Part shown: in pieces, positions 25,145 through 34,315 of the stretch | Position numbering within the stretch: the stretch's first letter is position 1 | Layout of the letters: each line of letters opens with the position of its first letter | NCBI RefSeq assembly: GCF_900129765.1 | Contig: NZ_FQWU01000001.1 | Location: 62,001-126,000 of the forward strand | From: Massilia sp. CF038 | GTDB taxonomy: Bacteria > Pseudomonadota > Gammaproteobacteria > Burkholderiales > Burkholderiaceae_D | Length of the DNA: 64,000 nt | Direction of reading: 5' to 3' | Notes under the pieces: model-generated | Told to the model about the DNA's origin: nothing | The model's input: the letters and a program-made list of their open reading frames with translations, nothing else | The model's database searches: none | Program-made: the position numbers and the translations under genes

Positions 25145-26017
25145 ATGGCAACAGCCGCTAAGAAACCAGCAGCAAAAAAGCCAGCCGCGAAAGCCGCTGC
25201 CGACAAACCAGCTAAGAAAGTCGCCGCTAAGCCAGCAGCGAAAGCCGCCGCCAAGCCAGCAGCGAAGCCAGCCGCCAAAAAAGCAGCTGCCAAGCCAGCA
25301 GCGAAAAAGGCAGCAGCCAAGCCAGCAGCGAAAAAGGCAGCAGCCAAGCCAGCAGCTAAAAAAGCAGCAGCCAAGCCTGTAGCGAAAAAAGCAGCAGCAA
25401 AGCCAGCAGCGAAAAAAGCAGCAGCCAAGCCAGCAGCGAAAAAAGCCGCAGCCAAGCCTGTAGCGAAAAAAGCAGCAGCGAAGCCAGCAGCGAAAAAAGC
25501 AGCAGCCAAGCCAGCAGCCAAAAAAGCAGCAGCAAAGCCAGCAGCCAAAAAAGCAGCAGCCAAGCCAGCAGCCAAAAAAGCAGCAGCAAAGCCAGCAGCT
25601 AAAAAAGCCGCAGCCAAGCCAGCAGCCAAAAAAGCAGCAGCAAAGCCAGCAGCCAAAAAAGCCGCAGCCAAGCCAGCAGCAAAAAAAGCCGTAGCCAAGA
25701 AACCAGCAGCATCTAAAGCAGCAGCGAAGCCAGCGGCCAAGCCAGCAGCAAAAAAGGTGGCGGCTAAGCCAGCAGCAAAAAAGCCGGTTAAGGCTGCGGC
25801 TAAGCCAGCAGCCAAGGCAGCAGCGCCAGCAGCCAAGCCAGCAGTGAAAAAGGCCGCGCCTAAAAAGCCAGCCGCACCAAAGGCAGCAGCACCGGCAGCC
25901 AAGCCAGCACCAGCGCCTGCACCAGCAGCGGCTGCGCCAGCAGCACCAGCACCAGCGGCCAAAACCGTACTGGCGCCAGCAGCAGCATGGCCATTCCCGA
26001 CCAGCAGCCGTCCGTAA
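25145..26017 (+). CDS. Histone H1-like lysine/alanine/proline-rich DNA-binding protein
   Basis: The 290-residue product is almost entirely Ala, Lys and Pro. From about residue 35 to 185 it consists of a nine-residue repeat (KPAAKKAAA), matching a 27-bp DNA repeat; the last 60 residues are richer in Ala/Pro, and the end is non-repetitive (AAAWPFPTSSRP). Such proteins resemble the C-terminal tail of eukaryotic H1 and bind DNA non-specifically to compact the nucleoid. AAGGAGAA precedes the ATG by about six bases. Repeat number is likely to vary between strains. A strong terminator follows. Confidence 0.92.
   Translation: MATAAKKPAAKKPAAKAAADKPAKKVAAKPAAKAAAKPAAKPAAKKAAAKPAAKKAAAKPAAKKAAAKPAAKKAAAKPVAKKAAAKPAAKKAAAKPAAKKAAAKPVAKKAAAKPAAKKAAAKPAAKKAAAKPAAKKAAAKPAAKKAAAKPAAKKAAAKPAAKKAAAKPAAKKAAAKPAAKKAVAKKPAASKAAAKPAAKPAAKKVAAKPAAKKPVKAAAKPAAKAAAPAAKPAVKKAAPKKPAAPKAAAPAAKPAPAPAPAAAAPAAPAPAAKTVLAPAAAWPFPTSSRP
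25255..25690 (+). repeat. 27-bp coding tandem repeat in the H1-like gene
   Basis: About sixteen copies of a 27-bp unit (AAGCCAGCAGCGAAAAAAGC type) differ mainly at synonymous third positions (GCG/GCC/GCT; AAA/AAG), with a few Ala-to-Val changes (KPVAKK). The copies keep the frame. Confidence 0.88.
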
Positions 26018-26048
26018 TTGGCAGGCTGTGCCTGAATAAGGCAAAATA

Positions 26049-26084
26049 CCGCTGTGTGGCTTCGTCACACAGCGGTTTTTTTTT
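26049..26084 (+). terminator. Terminator of the H1-like gene
   Basis: CCGCTGTGTG (26049-26058) and CACACAGCGG (26066-26075) form a perfect stem, followed by nine T. Confidence 0.94.
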
Positions 26085-26143
26085 GCGCTGCCGGCGCCAG
26101 CAGCTTGCGCTGACGACAGCGCGCCCCCATTCAAGGAGTCCCA

Positions 26144-26677
26144 GTGCTCAGTATTCTCCAGTTGATCGTCGATGCCATAGCCACCATTCTGGGTGGCGTC
26201 CTGTTGCTCCGCTTCTGGATGCAGGCGATCCGGGTGCGCCCACCAGCGTCGGTGGCGCAATTTACCTTTACCCTGTCGGACTGGCTGGTGCGGCCGATGC
26301 GGCGTATTGTGCCCGGCGTGGGGGGGTATGACTGGGCCAGCCTGATTGGCGCCTTTCTGGTGGTGGCGCTGGCCACCTCGATCTATCTGCTCAATCCCGC
26401 TGCCGATCTGGAAACGGTGGGCAAGCTGGCCGTGTACCGCTTCCTGACCTGGATCCTGTATGGCTTCATGGCGCTGCTGATCGTCGAGGCGGTATTTAGC
26501 TGGATCAATCCGCACGCGCCGCTGGCGCCGTTTGTACGCGCCCTGAACGACCCATTGCTGCGCCATTTGCGGCGCATCGTGCCGCCGCTGGGCGGGATCG
26601 ACTTTTCGATGCTGGTGGCGCTGATCCTGCTGCAGATTTTGCAGATCGTGCTGGCAATGCTGTTCGGCTATCGGTGA
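26144..26677 (+). CDS. YggT family membrane protein
   Basis: The 177-residue inner-membrane protein has two YggT repeats, each with a pair of helices and the pattern of residues RPMRRIVPGVGGYDWASLIGA and LLRHLRRIVPPLGGIDFSML. The function is not firmly known; YggT relatives are linked to osmotic tolerance and to cell division or envelope processes. The start is a GTG at 26144, preceded by CAAGGAG. The stop overlaps the following DUF167 gene by four bases, an association seen in many proteobacteria. Confidence 0.9.
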   Translation: MLSILQLIVDAIATILGGVLLLRFWMQAIRVRPPASVAQFTFTLSDWLVRPMRRIVPGVGGYDWASLIGAFLVVALATSIYLLNPAADLETVGKLAVYRFLTWILYGFMALLIVEAVFSWINPHAPLAPFVRALNDPLLRHLRRIVPPLGGIDFSMLVALILLQILQIVLAMLFGYR

Positions 26678-26973
26678 ATCCCGCCTGGTGCAGTGCGGTC
26701 GAGGCTGGTTTGCGGCTGACGGTACAAATCACGCCGAATGCCAAAAAAACCGAAGTGATCGGGGTGCTCGATGGGGCCCTCAAGCTGCGCCTGCAGGCGC
26801 AGCCCATCGAGGGCAAGGCCAATGAAGCGCTGATCAAATTCCTGGCCAAGGCGCTGGGACAGCCACGCAGTGCCGTGCGCATCAGCCACGGCCTGACCAG
26901 CAAGACCAAGCGCATCGAGATCGCTGGCACCAGCCTCACCCCCGCCGACGCTGCCCGCCTGCTGCTCCCATAA
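26674..26973 (+). CDS. DUF167 (YggU) family protein
   Basis: The 99-residue cytosolic protein carries the DUF167 core: LTVQITPNAKKTEVIG, LKLRLQAQPIEGKANEAL and FLAKALGQPRSAVRI. The fold is known but the biochemical role is not. The GTG start overlaps the yggT stop (GTGA), so translation is coupled. A large palindrome follows at once and probably stops the transcript. Confidence 0.9.
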   Translation: MNPAWCSAVEAGLRLTVQITPNAKKTEVIGVLDGALKLRLQAQPIEGKANEALIKFLAKALGQPRSAVRISHGLTSKTKRIEIAGTSLTPADAARLLLP

Positions 26974-26977
26974 GCAA

Positions 26978-27027
26978 ACCGGGGTCAGACCACTTTTGCC
27001 GAAAGCAAAAAGTGGTCTGACCCCGGT
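26978..27027. terminator. Long inverted repeat between convergent genes
   Basis: ACCGGGGTCAGACCACTTTT and its reverse complement form a 22-bp stem with one extra A and a loop of about five bases. It separates the DUF167 gene from the convergent PfkB kinase gene. There is no T-tract outside the stem, so it may also be a repeat element of the GGGGTCAGACC kind seen in related genomes. Confidence 0.7.
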
Positions 27028-27063
27028 GTGGTGATCCTAAGCCGTGCCGTTGATCAGGCCATA

Positions 27064-28008
27064 TTAGTAGCGGTAGCCGAAGGCAGCTTCGAATTTATCG
27101 GCGATCTGGGCTGCAGTGGCGCTGTGGTTCTGGCCACCCGTGTGGGCAATCTTGATGGCGCCCATGACGCTGGCCAGGCGGCCCGTGGTCGGCCAGTCGT
27201 AGCCGTTGACAATGCCATACAGCAGGCCGGCGCGGAAGGCGTCGCCGCAGCCAGTGGGATCGACCACCGCATCCGCTTTAACGCAGGCAATTTCGTGACG
27301 CTCGCCCTTGGCGTAAATTTCGGAACCCTTTTCGCCGCGGGTGATGATTAGCGCGTCCAGACGGCTGGCAATGTCAGCCAGGCTCAGGCCGGTACGGTCC
27401 ATCAACATCTCGAATTCGTAGTCATTGGCAGCGACATAGCTCGCTTCGTTGATGAATTCAATCAGCTCGGCGCCGCTGAACATGGGCAACTGCTGACCCG
27501 GATCGAACATGAAGGGAATGTTCTGCGCAGCGCAATCCTTGGCGTGCTTGAGCATGCCGTCGCGGCCGTCCGGCGCGATGATCGCCACCCGCAGCGCGCC
27601 CACGTCCGCCACATTGCTCTCGTGCGAGAACTGCATGGCGCCGGGGTGGAAGGCGTTGATCTGGTTGTTGTCGAGGTCGGCGGTGACGAAGCACTGGGCC
27701 GTATAGGCGTGGCCGATCTTGCGGATCGCGCGCGTGGAAATGCCCAGCGTTTCGAAACGCTCAAGGTATTCGCCGCCATCCTGGCCAATGGTGGCCATGA
27801 TCAAAGGATCGCCACCCAGCATCTTGAGGTTGTAGGCAATGTTGGCCGCGCAGCCACCGTATTCGGTGCGCAAGGTCGGGACCAGGAAGGAAACGTTGAC
27901 CTTGTGCAGCTGGTCTGCCAGCAGGGTTTCGCCAAAGCGTCCGTTGTACTGCATGATTTTATCGAACGCGAGCGAGCCGCAGATCAGGGTGGTCTTGGTC
28001 ATGGTCAT
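27064..28008 (-). CDS. PfkB-family sugar/nucleoside kinase (adenosine kinase-like)
   Basis: This 314-residue ribokinase-fold kinase has the N-terminal YGGCAANIAYNLKMLG motif and the C-terminal signature DPTGCGDAFRAGLLYG, with the catalytic Asp and the anion hole. Sequence details (FVTADLDNNQINAFHPGAM) point to the adenosine kinase-like subgroup rather than fructokinase, but the substrate is uncertain. Two ATG codons at the start (MTMTKTT) leave a two-residue ambiguity. It lies four bases downstream of the DUF3426 gene and is likely co-transcribed with it. Confidence 0.85.
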   Translation of the reverse strand: MTMTKTTLICGSLAFDKIMQYNGRFGETLLADQLHKVNVSFLVPTLRTEYGGCAANIAYNLKMLGGDPLIMATIGQDGGEYLERFETLGISTRAIRKIGHAYTAQCFVTADLDNNQINAFHPGAMQFSHESNVADVGALRVAIIAPDGRDGMLKHAKDCAAQNIPFMFDPGQQLPMFSGAELIEFINEASYVAANDYEFEMLMDRTGLSLADIASRLDALIITRGEKGSEIYAKGERHEIACVKADAVVDPTGCGDAFRAGLLYGIVNGYDWPTTGRLASVMGAIKIAHTGGQNHSATAAQIADKFEAAFGYRY

Positions 28009-28011
28009 GCC

Positions 28012-30288
28012 TTATGGATAGAAAACGGCAACGTGGAAGCCGGACGCTTTCAGTTGCTTCAGTTCGAAATGGATCTTGACGGGCTGCTCGGAGCTGGCAG
28101 CAAAGCCTTTTGCCGGCGCCACCGTGGCGGGCAGGTATTGCGCAGGCGTGAACACGCGCCGCACCAGCGGCTTGTCGTTGGCGTCGGTCAGCTCCAGGTG
28201 GATGTAGGGCCACGCCTGAGTCAGTCCACTCTCGTTGCGCAACAAGGTGGTCAGCACAAAGGTGTTCTGTCCCAGCGACTGCAGCTCGGGCGCTTCAATC
28301 TTGAGCGCGTCCAGCTGCGCCGGCAGTTCGATCTTGCAGCGCAGCACAGCGCAGCCGGCGCTGATTGCAGGCTTCAGGGCCGGGTACTTGGCCGCCAGAA
28401 CGTTGCGGAAGGTGGTGATGCCTTGTGCCAGCAGTGCCAGTGCCAGCACGACGCAGCCCACGGCAAGCATGATGGTGCGGCGGCGCGAGGCCAGTTCCTT
28501 TTCGCGCGCCAGGCGGACGAATTCGGGTTCGTCGAGTTCCGGCTCTGGTTCGGGCAGACGCGCGGGCGGCACTGCGGCAACGGCGTTTTGTTCCGGCTCT
28601 GGCTCTGGCGCGGGTGCGGCCGAGGCGCGCAGCAAGGGCAGGGGGCCCGATTCGAGGTCAGGCAGCACCGAGACCGGCGCGGCGTCATCGATCGCGGGGA
28701 CGGCGGCTGCTTCCGGCACCGCCTGGGCAACCGGTGCAGGCGCGGGCTCGGGTTCTGGCGCTGGCTCAGCCAAGGGTGCCAGCGCCGGGGCCGACTCTGG
28801 TTCGGGCGCTGGCGGCGGCAGCTGGCTGATGGCGTCGGCGGAAGAGAATTCCACTTCGTCGCTCACCGACAATTCGAATGACTCGGCCGGCACGGGCTCC
28901 AGATCAAGCTCGTAATGGGCTTCGTCGTCAGGCAGAGCGCCCAGTTCGGTATCGGGGTCGGACGCAGGTGTCGCTGCAGCGACGGGTACAGATGCAAGCG
29001 GCGGCGCAGGCGCTGGCGGCTCGGCTTCGACGTAGCCTTCCGGATCGCTCAGGTCGTAGTCAAGCGCGTAGCCTGGCGGCAGGCGCAGCGGGCCGGTCAA
29101 CAATGCAGGGTCGAACTCCTCGTCCTCGCTGGCTGCCGCTGACTGCGTTGCATCCAGGGTGAGGGCGGCCGGCTGCGCGGGCTCGTCGGGTGCGGGCGGT
29201 GAATCAAGCGGCGGGACGGTGCCCACTGGTGCCAGGTCGCCCAGTGGTGCGGGCGCGTCCTGCGGCACAGGCGGCACAGGCTCCACCGGCACATCCGCTT
29301 CCATCTGCGGCGCAGCCGGGACCGGCACTTCCGCTTCCATCTCTGGCGCAGCCTGGATGACCGGGGCCACTTCCAGCGACGGCGCGTCGGTGATGGATGC
29401 CACGTCAGCGACCGGCTCAGCGTCGACCGGCGGCGCTATTGCAAGGGCCGGCGTTTCTTCCACGGCGGCTGATTCTTCCACGGGCGGGGCCGCTGCCTCC
29501 AGCGGCACGCTGTCGTGCACACTGGCTTGCGGTGCTGTGCCGGGCAGGGCCAGCGCTTCGTCCATCGTCTGGGCATCGGCATCAGCACCAGCATCGGCAT
29601 CGGCGCCAAAAGGCCAGCCGCCGGTTTTTGGCGGTGCCGCGACAGCAGGCGCGGGCAGGTCGTGCGGGCGGTCCGACTGCGCCAGAAGGTCGGGCTTAAT
29701 GATCAGTTCGAACGGTTTTGGTGGTGCAGGCGCAGGTTCGGATGGGTGCGCGGGTGCCTCGGAGACGGGCGCCGCAGGCGCAGCCGCGTCGGCATTGCTT
29801 ACCGGCTTGAAAACAATCGGTTCAAAGGCGATGTCCAGCGCTGGTTCGACCTTGACCTCGGCATCCATTGCGCGTGCAAGCCAGGCGGGAATCGGTGCGT
29901 CGCCGATCTCGGACGTAAATGGGTCCGGCGCGGGTGGGGACGCTGGTCCGGGCGGCGGCGGTGCGGGTGCAGGATCAGGTGCAGGATCAGGTGCAGGAAC
30001 AATTGCAGGTGCAGGTGCAGGTGCAGGTGCAGGTGCAGGTGCAGGTGCAGCTGCCGGTTCGGGCGGCTGCGGCGCAGGATTGCGCGCCAGCCAGGCGGGG
30101 ATTTCGGGCGCGGCAGGGGGATCGACCCGCATCACCGTCACCGGTGCGTCCAGGTCGACCAGGGTGGCATTGCCATCGAAGACTTGATGGCAGGTGCCAC
30201 AACGCACGATGCCCCCGCGTAGCTTTAGCTGGTCGGAAGCGACCCGGAAAGTCGTCTTGCAGTGGGGGCAGCGTGTGGCGAGGGCCAT
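28012..30288 (-). CDS. Zinc-ribbon and DUF3426 membrane protein with a long Pro/Ala-rich linker
   Basis: The 758-residue protein has an N-terminal MJ0042-type zinc ribbon (CPHCKTTFRV ... VRCGTCHQVF, residues 7-37), a low-complexity acidic and proline/alanine-rich linker of nearly 550 residues, one membrane helix (TIMLAVGCVVLALALLAQGI, about 595-615) and a C-terminal DUF3426 domain exposed to the periplasm. The function is unknown. The linker includes a GCAGGT-type hexanucleotide microsatellite at about 30002-30050 (encoding APAPAP), so its length may vary between strains. It is encoded just downstream of prmA, as in other Burkholderiales. Confidence 0.85.
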   Translation of the reverse strand: MALATRCPHCKTTFRVASDQLKLRGGIVRCGTCHQVFDGNATLVDLDAPVTVMRVDPPAAPEIPAWLARNPAPQPPEPAAAPAPAPAPAPAPAPAIVPAPDPAPDPAPAPPPPGPASPPAPDPFTSEIGDAPIPAWLARAMDAEVKVEPALDIAFEPIVFKPVSNADAAAPAAPVSEAPAHPSEPAPAPPKPFELIIKPDLLAQSDRPHDLPAPAVAAPPKTGGWPFGADADAGADADAQTMDEALALPGTAPQASVHDSVPLEAAAPPVEESAAVEETPALAIAPPVDAEPVADVASITDAPSLEVAPVIQAAPEMEAEVPVPAAPQMEADVPVEPVPPVPQDAPAPLGDLAPVGTVPPLDSPPAPDEPAQPAALTLDATQSAAASEDEEFDPALLTGPLRLPPGYALDYDLSDPEGYVEAEPPAPAPPLASVPVAAATPASDPDTELGALPDDEAHYELDLEPVPAESFELSVSDEVEFSSADAISQLPPPAPEPESAPALAPLAEPAPEPEPAPAPVAQAVPEAAAVPAIDDAAPVSVLPDLESGPLPLLRASAAPAPEPEPEQNAVAAVPPARLPEPEPELDEPEFVRLAREKELASRRRTIMLAVGCVVLALALLAQGITTFRNVLAAKYPALKPAISAGCAVLRCKIELPAQLDALKIEAPELQSLGQNTFVLTTLLRNESGLTQAWPYIHLELTDANDKPLVRRVFTPAQYLPATVAPAKGFAASSEQPVKIHFELKQLKASGFHVAVFYP

Positions 30289-30292
30289 GCCT

Positions 30293-31240
30293 TTATTGAC
30301 CGCGCGCGGAAGGAACGGCGTCGCTGCCGAGTTGGCCGTGCAGGGCCACCCAGCCGTCTTGCTCCGCCCACACGCCCAGCTTGATGAACGGCGCGTACGC
30401 CGCCGCCACTTCTTCGGCCTGGCGTGCCAGCACGCCCGACAGAATCAGCGCACCACCCGGGGCGACCCGGCCAGCAAGCATCGGCGCCATCAGTTTGAGC
30501 GGGCTCGAGAGAATATTGGCGACCACGATGTCGAAGCGGCCGCTGGCATGCTGGGCCTTGCTGGAGCTGGCAAAGCTGTCCGGCAGGTAGTAGTCGATCA
30601 CGCAATCGTTGCGTTCGGCATTGGCGCGTGCCGATTCAATGGCCTGGGGATCGATATCGACCCCGGCGACGTCGCCGGCGCCCATTTTTTTGGCCACCAT
30701 GGCCAGGATGCCGGAGCCGCAACCGTAGTCAAGCACGGTCTTGCCGGGCGCCGGATGCGCTTCCAGCCATTCCATGCACAGACGGGTGGTCGGGTGGCTG
30801 CCGGTGCCAAAAGCGAGGCCGGGATCGAGTTCAAGGATCAGGGCGTCCGGGTCCGGCGCTTCGTGCCAGCTTGGAACCACCCAGATGTTCTTGCCAATGT
30901 GGATGGGCGCGAACTGGGATTGCGTCAGGCGCACCCAGTCTTCGTCGGCCACATTGCGCACGGCAAAGGCAGGTGCCTGGGCCAGACCAATGGCCGCCGC
31001 CGCTTCCGCGACGATGGCGTTCTGGTCAGCGTCGACATCGGTCAGCGCTACCACGCGGCTGTGTTCCCACGCCGCTTCGGTCGGTTCCATGCCAGGTTCG
31101 CCAAACAGCGGCTTTTCCTGCTCGGTGCCTTCGTCGGCATCCTCGACGGAGACGGACAGGGCGCCCGCTTCCATCAAGGCGTCCGACAGGGCCTCGGCAT
31201 GTTCCCGTGCGATTTCGATGACGACTTCAGTCCAACTCAT
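30293..31240 (-). CDS. prmA: Ribosomal protein L11 methyltransferase
   Basis: The 315-residue SAM-dependent enzyme trimethylates ribosomal protein L11. The N-terminal part ([20 protein letters not shown]) is the L11-recognition domain. The methyltransferase core shows [18 protein letters not shown], the SAM motif [13 protein letters not shown] and [16 protein letters not shown]. Length is typical (about 295-320). The start overlaps the accC stop by four bases, so it belongs to the accB-accC-prmA transcript. Confidence 0.96.
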   Translation of the reverse strand: MSWTEVVIEIAREHAEALSDALMEAGALSVSVEDADEGTEQEKPLFGEPGMEPTEAAWEHSRVVALTDVDADQNAIVAEAAAAIGLAQAPAFAVRNVADEDWVRLTQSQFAPIHIGKNIWVVPSWHEAPDPDALILELDPGLAFGTGSHPTTRLCMEWLEAHPAPGKTVLDYGCGSGILAMVAKKMGAGDVAGVDIDPQAIESARANAERNDCVIDYYLPDSFASSSKAQHASGRFDIVVANILSSPLKLMAPMLAGRVAPGGALILSGVLARQAEEVAAAYAPFIKLGVWAEQDGWVALHGQLGSDAVPSARGQ

Positions 31241-32637
31241 GCTTCTGCCTTGCTTTCCGATTTGTTGCCGATGGCGCCAGCCTTGGGCAAGTCCGGCTTG
31301 TCCGCCAGCTTTTGCTCGAGGTAATGGATGTTGGTACCGCCTTCAATGAAGCGGGCGTCGACCATCAGTTCGCGATGCAGCGGGATATTCGTCAGGATAC
31401 CCTCAACCACCATTTCCGACAGCGCGATCTGCATGCGGCGAATGGCCTGCTCGCGCGTGGCGCCGTAGGCAATGACCTTGCCGATCATCGAATCGTAGTG
31501 CGGTGGCACGTAGTAGCCGGCATAGGCATGCGAGTCAACGCGGATGCCAGGGCCGCCCGGTGCGTGCCAGGACACGATGCGTCCTGGCGACGGGGTGAAC
31601 TTGAACGGGTCTTCGGCATTGATCCGGCATTCCACGGCGTGACCGGAGAGCATGATGTCGCGCTGACGGAAACGCAGTTTTTCGCCGTAGGCGATGCGGA
31701 TCTGTTCTTGCACGATATCGATGCCGGTAATCATTTCGGTGACCGGGTGTTCGACCTGCACGCGCGTGTTCATTTCAATGAAATAGAACTCGCCGTTTTC
31801 GTACAGGAATTCGAAGGTGCCGGCGCCGCGGTAGCCGATCTTGCGGCAGGCTTCGGCGCAGCGGTCGCCAATCTTTTCAATCAGCTTGCGCGGGATGCCG
31901 GGCGCTGGCGCTTCTTCGATCACTTTCTGGTGGCGGCGCTGCATCGAGCAATCGCGCTCGCCCAGCCAGACCGCGTTCTTGTGTTCGTCGGCGAGGATCT
32001 GGATTTCCACGTGGCGTGGATTTTCCAGGTACTTCTCCATATACACTTCCGGATTGCCAAAGGCAGTGCCGGCTTCGGTCTTGGTCATCGCCACGGCATT
32101 GAGCAGGGCCGCTTCGGTGTGCACCACGCGCATGCCGCGTCCACCGCCGCCACCGGCGGCCTTGATGATGACGGGATAGCCGACCTTGCGGGCCGTGGTG
32201 ATGATTTCTTTCGGGTCTTCCGGCAGCGCGCCTTCGGAGCCTGGCACGCAGGGCACGCCGGCGCGGATCATGGCTTGCTTGGCCGAGACCTTGTCGCCCA
32301 TCAGGCGGATCGATTCCGAGCGCGGGCCAATGAAGACGAAGCCGGATTTTTCCACGCGTTCGGCGAAGTCGGCGTTTTCCGACAGGAAGCCGTAACCGGG
32401 GTGGATTGCTTCGGCATCCGTCACTTCCGCCGCACTAATAATAGCGGGCATGTTCAGGTAGCTGAGCGTGGACTGGGCCGGACCGATGCAGACCGACTCG
32501 TCGGCCAGCTTGACGTATTTGGCGTCCTTGTCCGCTTCCGAGTGGACCACCACCGTCTTGATGCCCATTTCGCGGCAGGCGCGCTGAATACGCAGCGCGA
32601 TCTCGCCCCGATTGGCAATAAGGATTTTTTCAAACAT
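31237..32637 (-). CDS. accC: Acetyl-CoA carboxylase, biotin carboxylase subunit
   Basis: The 466-residue ATP-grasp enzyme carboxylates biotin on AccB, the first step of fatty acid synthesis. It starts [17 protein letters not shown] as in the family. The glycine-rich ATP loop is [12 protein letters not shown], and the carboxylase signature [17 protein letters not shown] is intact. The frame extends five codons upstream, but the ATG at 32637 matches homologues. The C-terminus carries a short extra tail (NKSESKAEA). It lies eight bases after accB. Confidence 0.97.
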   Translation of the reverse strand: MFEKILIANRGEIALRIQRACREMGIKTVVVHSEADKDAKYVKLADESVCIGPAQSTLSYLNMPAIISAAEVTDAEAIHPGYGFLSENADFAERVEKSGFVFIGPRSESIRLMGDKVSAKQAMIRAGVPCVPGSEGALPEDPKEIITTARKVGYPVIIKAAGGGGGRGMRVVHTEAALLNAVAMTKTEAGTAFGNPEVYMEKYLENPRHVEIQILADEHKNAVWLGERDCSMQRRHQKVIEEAPAPGIPRKLIEKIGDRCAEACRKIGYRGAGTFEFLYENGEFYFIEMNTRVQVEHPVTEMITGIDIVQEQIRIAYGEKLRFRQRDIMLSGHAVECRINAEDPFKFTPSPGRIVSWHAPGGPGIRVDSHAYAGYYVPPHYDSMIGKVIAYGATREQAIRRMQIALSEMVVEGILTNIPLHRELMVDARFIEGGTNIHYLEQKLADKPDLPKAGAIGNKSESKAEA

Positions 32638-32644
32638 GGCGCGA

Positions 32645-33109
32645 TCAGCCAATCACAAACAGCGGTTGACCGAATTCGACCGGCTGGCCGTTTTCAACCA
32701 GGACCTTGGTCACGACACCGGCAACGTCGGAATCGATTTCGTTGAGCAGCTTCATCGCTTCGATGATGCAAAGGGTGTCGCCTTCCTTGATCGTGGCGCC
32801 AACTTCCACGAACGCCGGCGATCCTGGGGCGGACGAGCGGTAGAAGGTACCGACCATCGGCGACTTCACGATGTGGCCGGTTGGCTCGGCGGCGACGGCG
32901 GCAACCGGCGCAGCGGCGGCAGGGGCGGGCGCGTGCGACGGTGCATAGTGCTGCTGCATGCCTTGCGGCTGCATCATCACCATTTGATTCTGCGGGATTG
33001 CGGACGACTTGACGATGCGTACTTTGCTCTCGCCTTCAGTCACTTCAAGTTCAGCGATGTCCGATTCGGCGACGAGGTCGATCAGCGTCTTGAGTTTTCG
33101 TAAATCCAT
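32645..33109 (-). CDS. accB: Acetyl-CoA carboxylase, biotin carboxyl carrier protein
   Basis: The 154-residue carrier has an N-terminal helical domain ([16 protein letters not shown]), a flexible Ala/Pro linker (about 57-80), and a C-terminal biotinyl domain with the target lysine Lys120 in EAMKLLNEI. Biotinylated AccB shuttles the carboxyl group from AccC to the AccAD carboxyltransferase. It is first of the accB-accC-prmA run; the 90-bp gap to aroQ may contain its own promoter. Confidence 0.97.
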   Translation of the reverse strand: MDLRKLKTLIDLVAESDIAELEVTEGESKVRIVKSSAIPQNQMVMMQPQGMQQHYAPSHAPAPAAAAPVAAVAAEPTGHIVKSPMVGTFYRSSAPGSPAFVEVGATIKEGDTLCIIEAMKLLNEIDSDVAGVVTKVLVENGQPVEFGQPLFVIG

Positions 33110-33200
33110 GTGAAACCCCTTGGAATTATTTTGATTTTAAGAGTATGCGGCCGGCTCGGATAAAAGCGTAACCGCGCAATTGCTTGAAGATGCCAGGAGA

Positions 33201-33638
33201 TTAGCGCTTTTTGAGCGCGAAGTCGATGGCAAAACGATATCCATCAGTGCCGAGCCCGCAAATGGTGCCCTTGGCAATGGCGGAGAGGTAGGAATGGTGG
33301 CGAAACGCTTCCCGTTGGTAAATATTGGAGATATGTACCTCAACGAAAGGGATCGCCACGCCTGCCAGGGCGTCGCGCAAGGCGACGCTGGTATGGGTCA
33401 AGCCCCCCGGGTTGATGACGATGGCGTCCACGCCTTCCTCACGGGCAGCGTGGATGCGGTCAATCAGGGCGCCTTCGTGGTTACTCTGGAAACATGCAAT
33501 GCTCGCTCCCGCTGCCGCAGCCTGGGCTGCAGCGGCGTTTTCGATGTCGGCCAGGGTCTCCTTGCCGTACACCTCAGGCTCGCGGGTGCCCAGCAGATTC
33601 AGGTTGGGACCGTTGAGCAGCAAGAGCTTTTTTGCCAT
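33201..33638 (-). CDS. aroQ: Type II 3-dehydroquinate dehydratase
   Basis: The 145-residue enzyme catalyses the third step of the shikimate pathway. The family start [21 protein letters not shown] contains the catalytic Tyr24, and [30 protein letters not shown] and FVEVHISN follow. The frame extends to 33686; the ATG at 33638 gives the standard N-terminus, although no clear Shine-Dalgarno is seen. The association aroQ-accB-accC is conserved in many proteobacteria. Confidence 0.96.
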   Translation of the reverse strand: MAKKLLLLNGPNLNLLGTREPEVYGKETLADIENAAAAQAAAAGASIACFQSNHEGALIDRIHAAREEGVDAIVINPGGLTHTSVALRDALAGVAIPFVEVHISNIYQREAFRHHSYLSAIAKGTICGLGTDGYRFAIDFALKKR

Positions 33639-33760
33639 GTTGGAGAAACCCATTGTCGCGAAAGTCACGCATTTTGCCGCCAACAACCGGCATTGGCAAG
33701 GGAAAAAAATTGCACGAGCGGTCAGAAAGCCGTCACAAAGTACTAGCTATTAACAGTCTG

Positions 33761-34315
33761 TCAGGGCTGGAGCTTGTTCAGATCAGCCTGCAATTCGTCG
33801 AATTTGAGTTTGCCCAGATAGGTTTTGACGACTTTGCCGTCCGCGCCGATCAGCACGGTGTAAGGCAGGCCGCCAGCGCTGTTGCCAAACTTGCGCGCCA
33901 GCTCCGTGCCCGACAGGCCGGCCACATAAAGCGGGTAATTGATCTTCAGGCGGGTCGCAAATTCGGCGATGTTGGACGGCGAATCGATGCCGATGCCAAT
34001 CACGTTGATGTTGCGGGCGGCGCTGGCGGTGGCCAGCTGGTCCAGTTCCGGCATCTCGGCCACGCAGGGCGCGCACCAGGGTGCCCAAAAATTAACCACC
34101 AGCGGCTTGCCCTTCCAGCGACCCAGGGCATGGCTGGCGCCGCTGGCATCGTTCATGGACTGGCCGAACAGTTCTTCGACCGGTCCGGCCGCCACCGCCG
34201 GCGGCGGGGTCGTCACGACAGGCGCCGGAACATTGCGGCGCGCGGCCACATAGGCGCCGATGGCAGCAAACAGCAGCGCGAAGCCGACATAAGTAAGTAC
34301 TTCTTTTCTGGTCAT
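33761..34315 (-). CDS. TlpA-family thioredoxin-like protein, membrane-anchored
   Basis: The 184-residue product has an N-terminal signal anchor (residues 7-25), a short proline linker and a periplasmic thioredoxin fold. The redox motif is WCAPC at residues 80-84, in the context NFWAPWCAPCVAEMPEL; the cis-proline loop is GGLPYTVLI. It would reduce disulfides in periplasmic proteins, perhaps for cytochrome c maturation, though the target is unknown. Its ATG overlaps the stop codon of the preceding unknown gene. Confidence 0.92.
   Translation of the reverse strand: MTRKEVLTYVGFALLFAAIGAYVAARRNVPAPVVTTPPPAVAAGPVEELFGQSMNDASGASHALGRWKGKPLVVNFWAPWCAPCVAEMPELDQLATASAARNINVIGIGIDSPSNIAEFATRLKINYPLYVAGLSGTELARKFGNSAGGLPYTVLIGADGKVVKTYLGKLKFDELQADLNKLQP

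Noticed and set aside
25007-26566. Cysteine/tryptophan/leucine-rich minus-strand ORFs over the H1-like gene
   Set aside because: They result from reading the lysine/alanine codon repeats backwards and have no family match.
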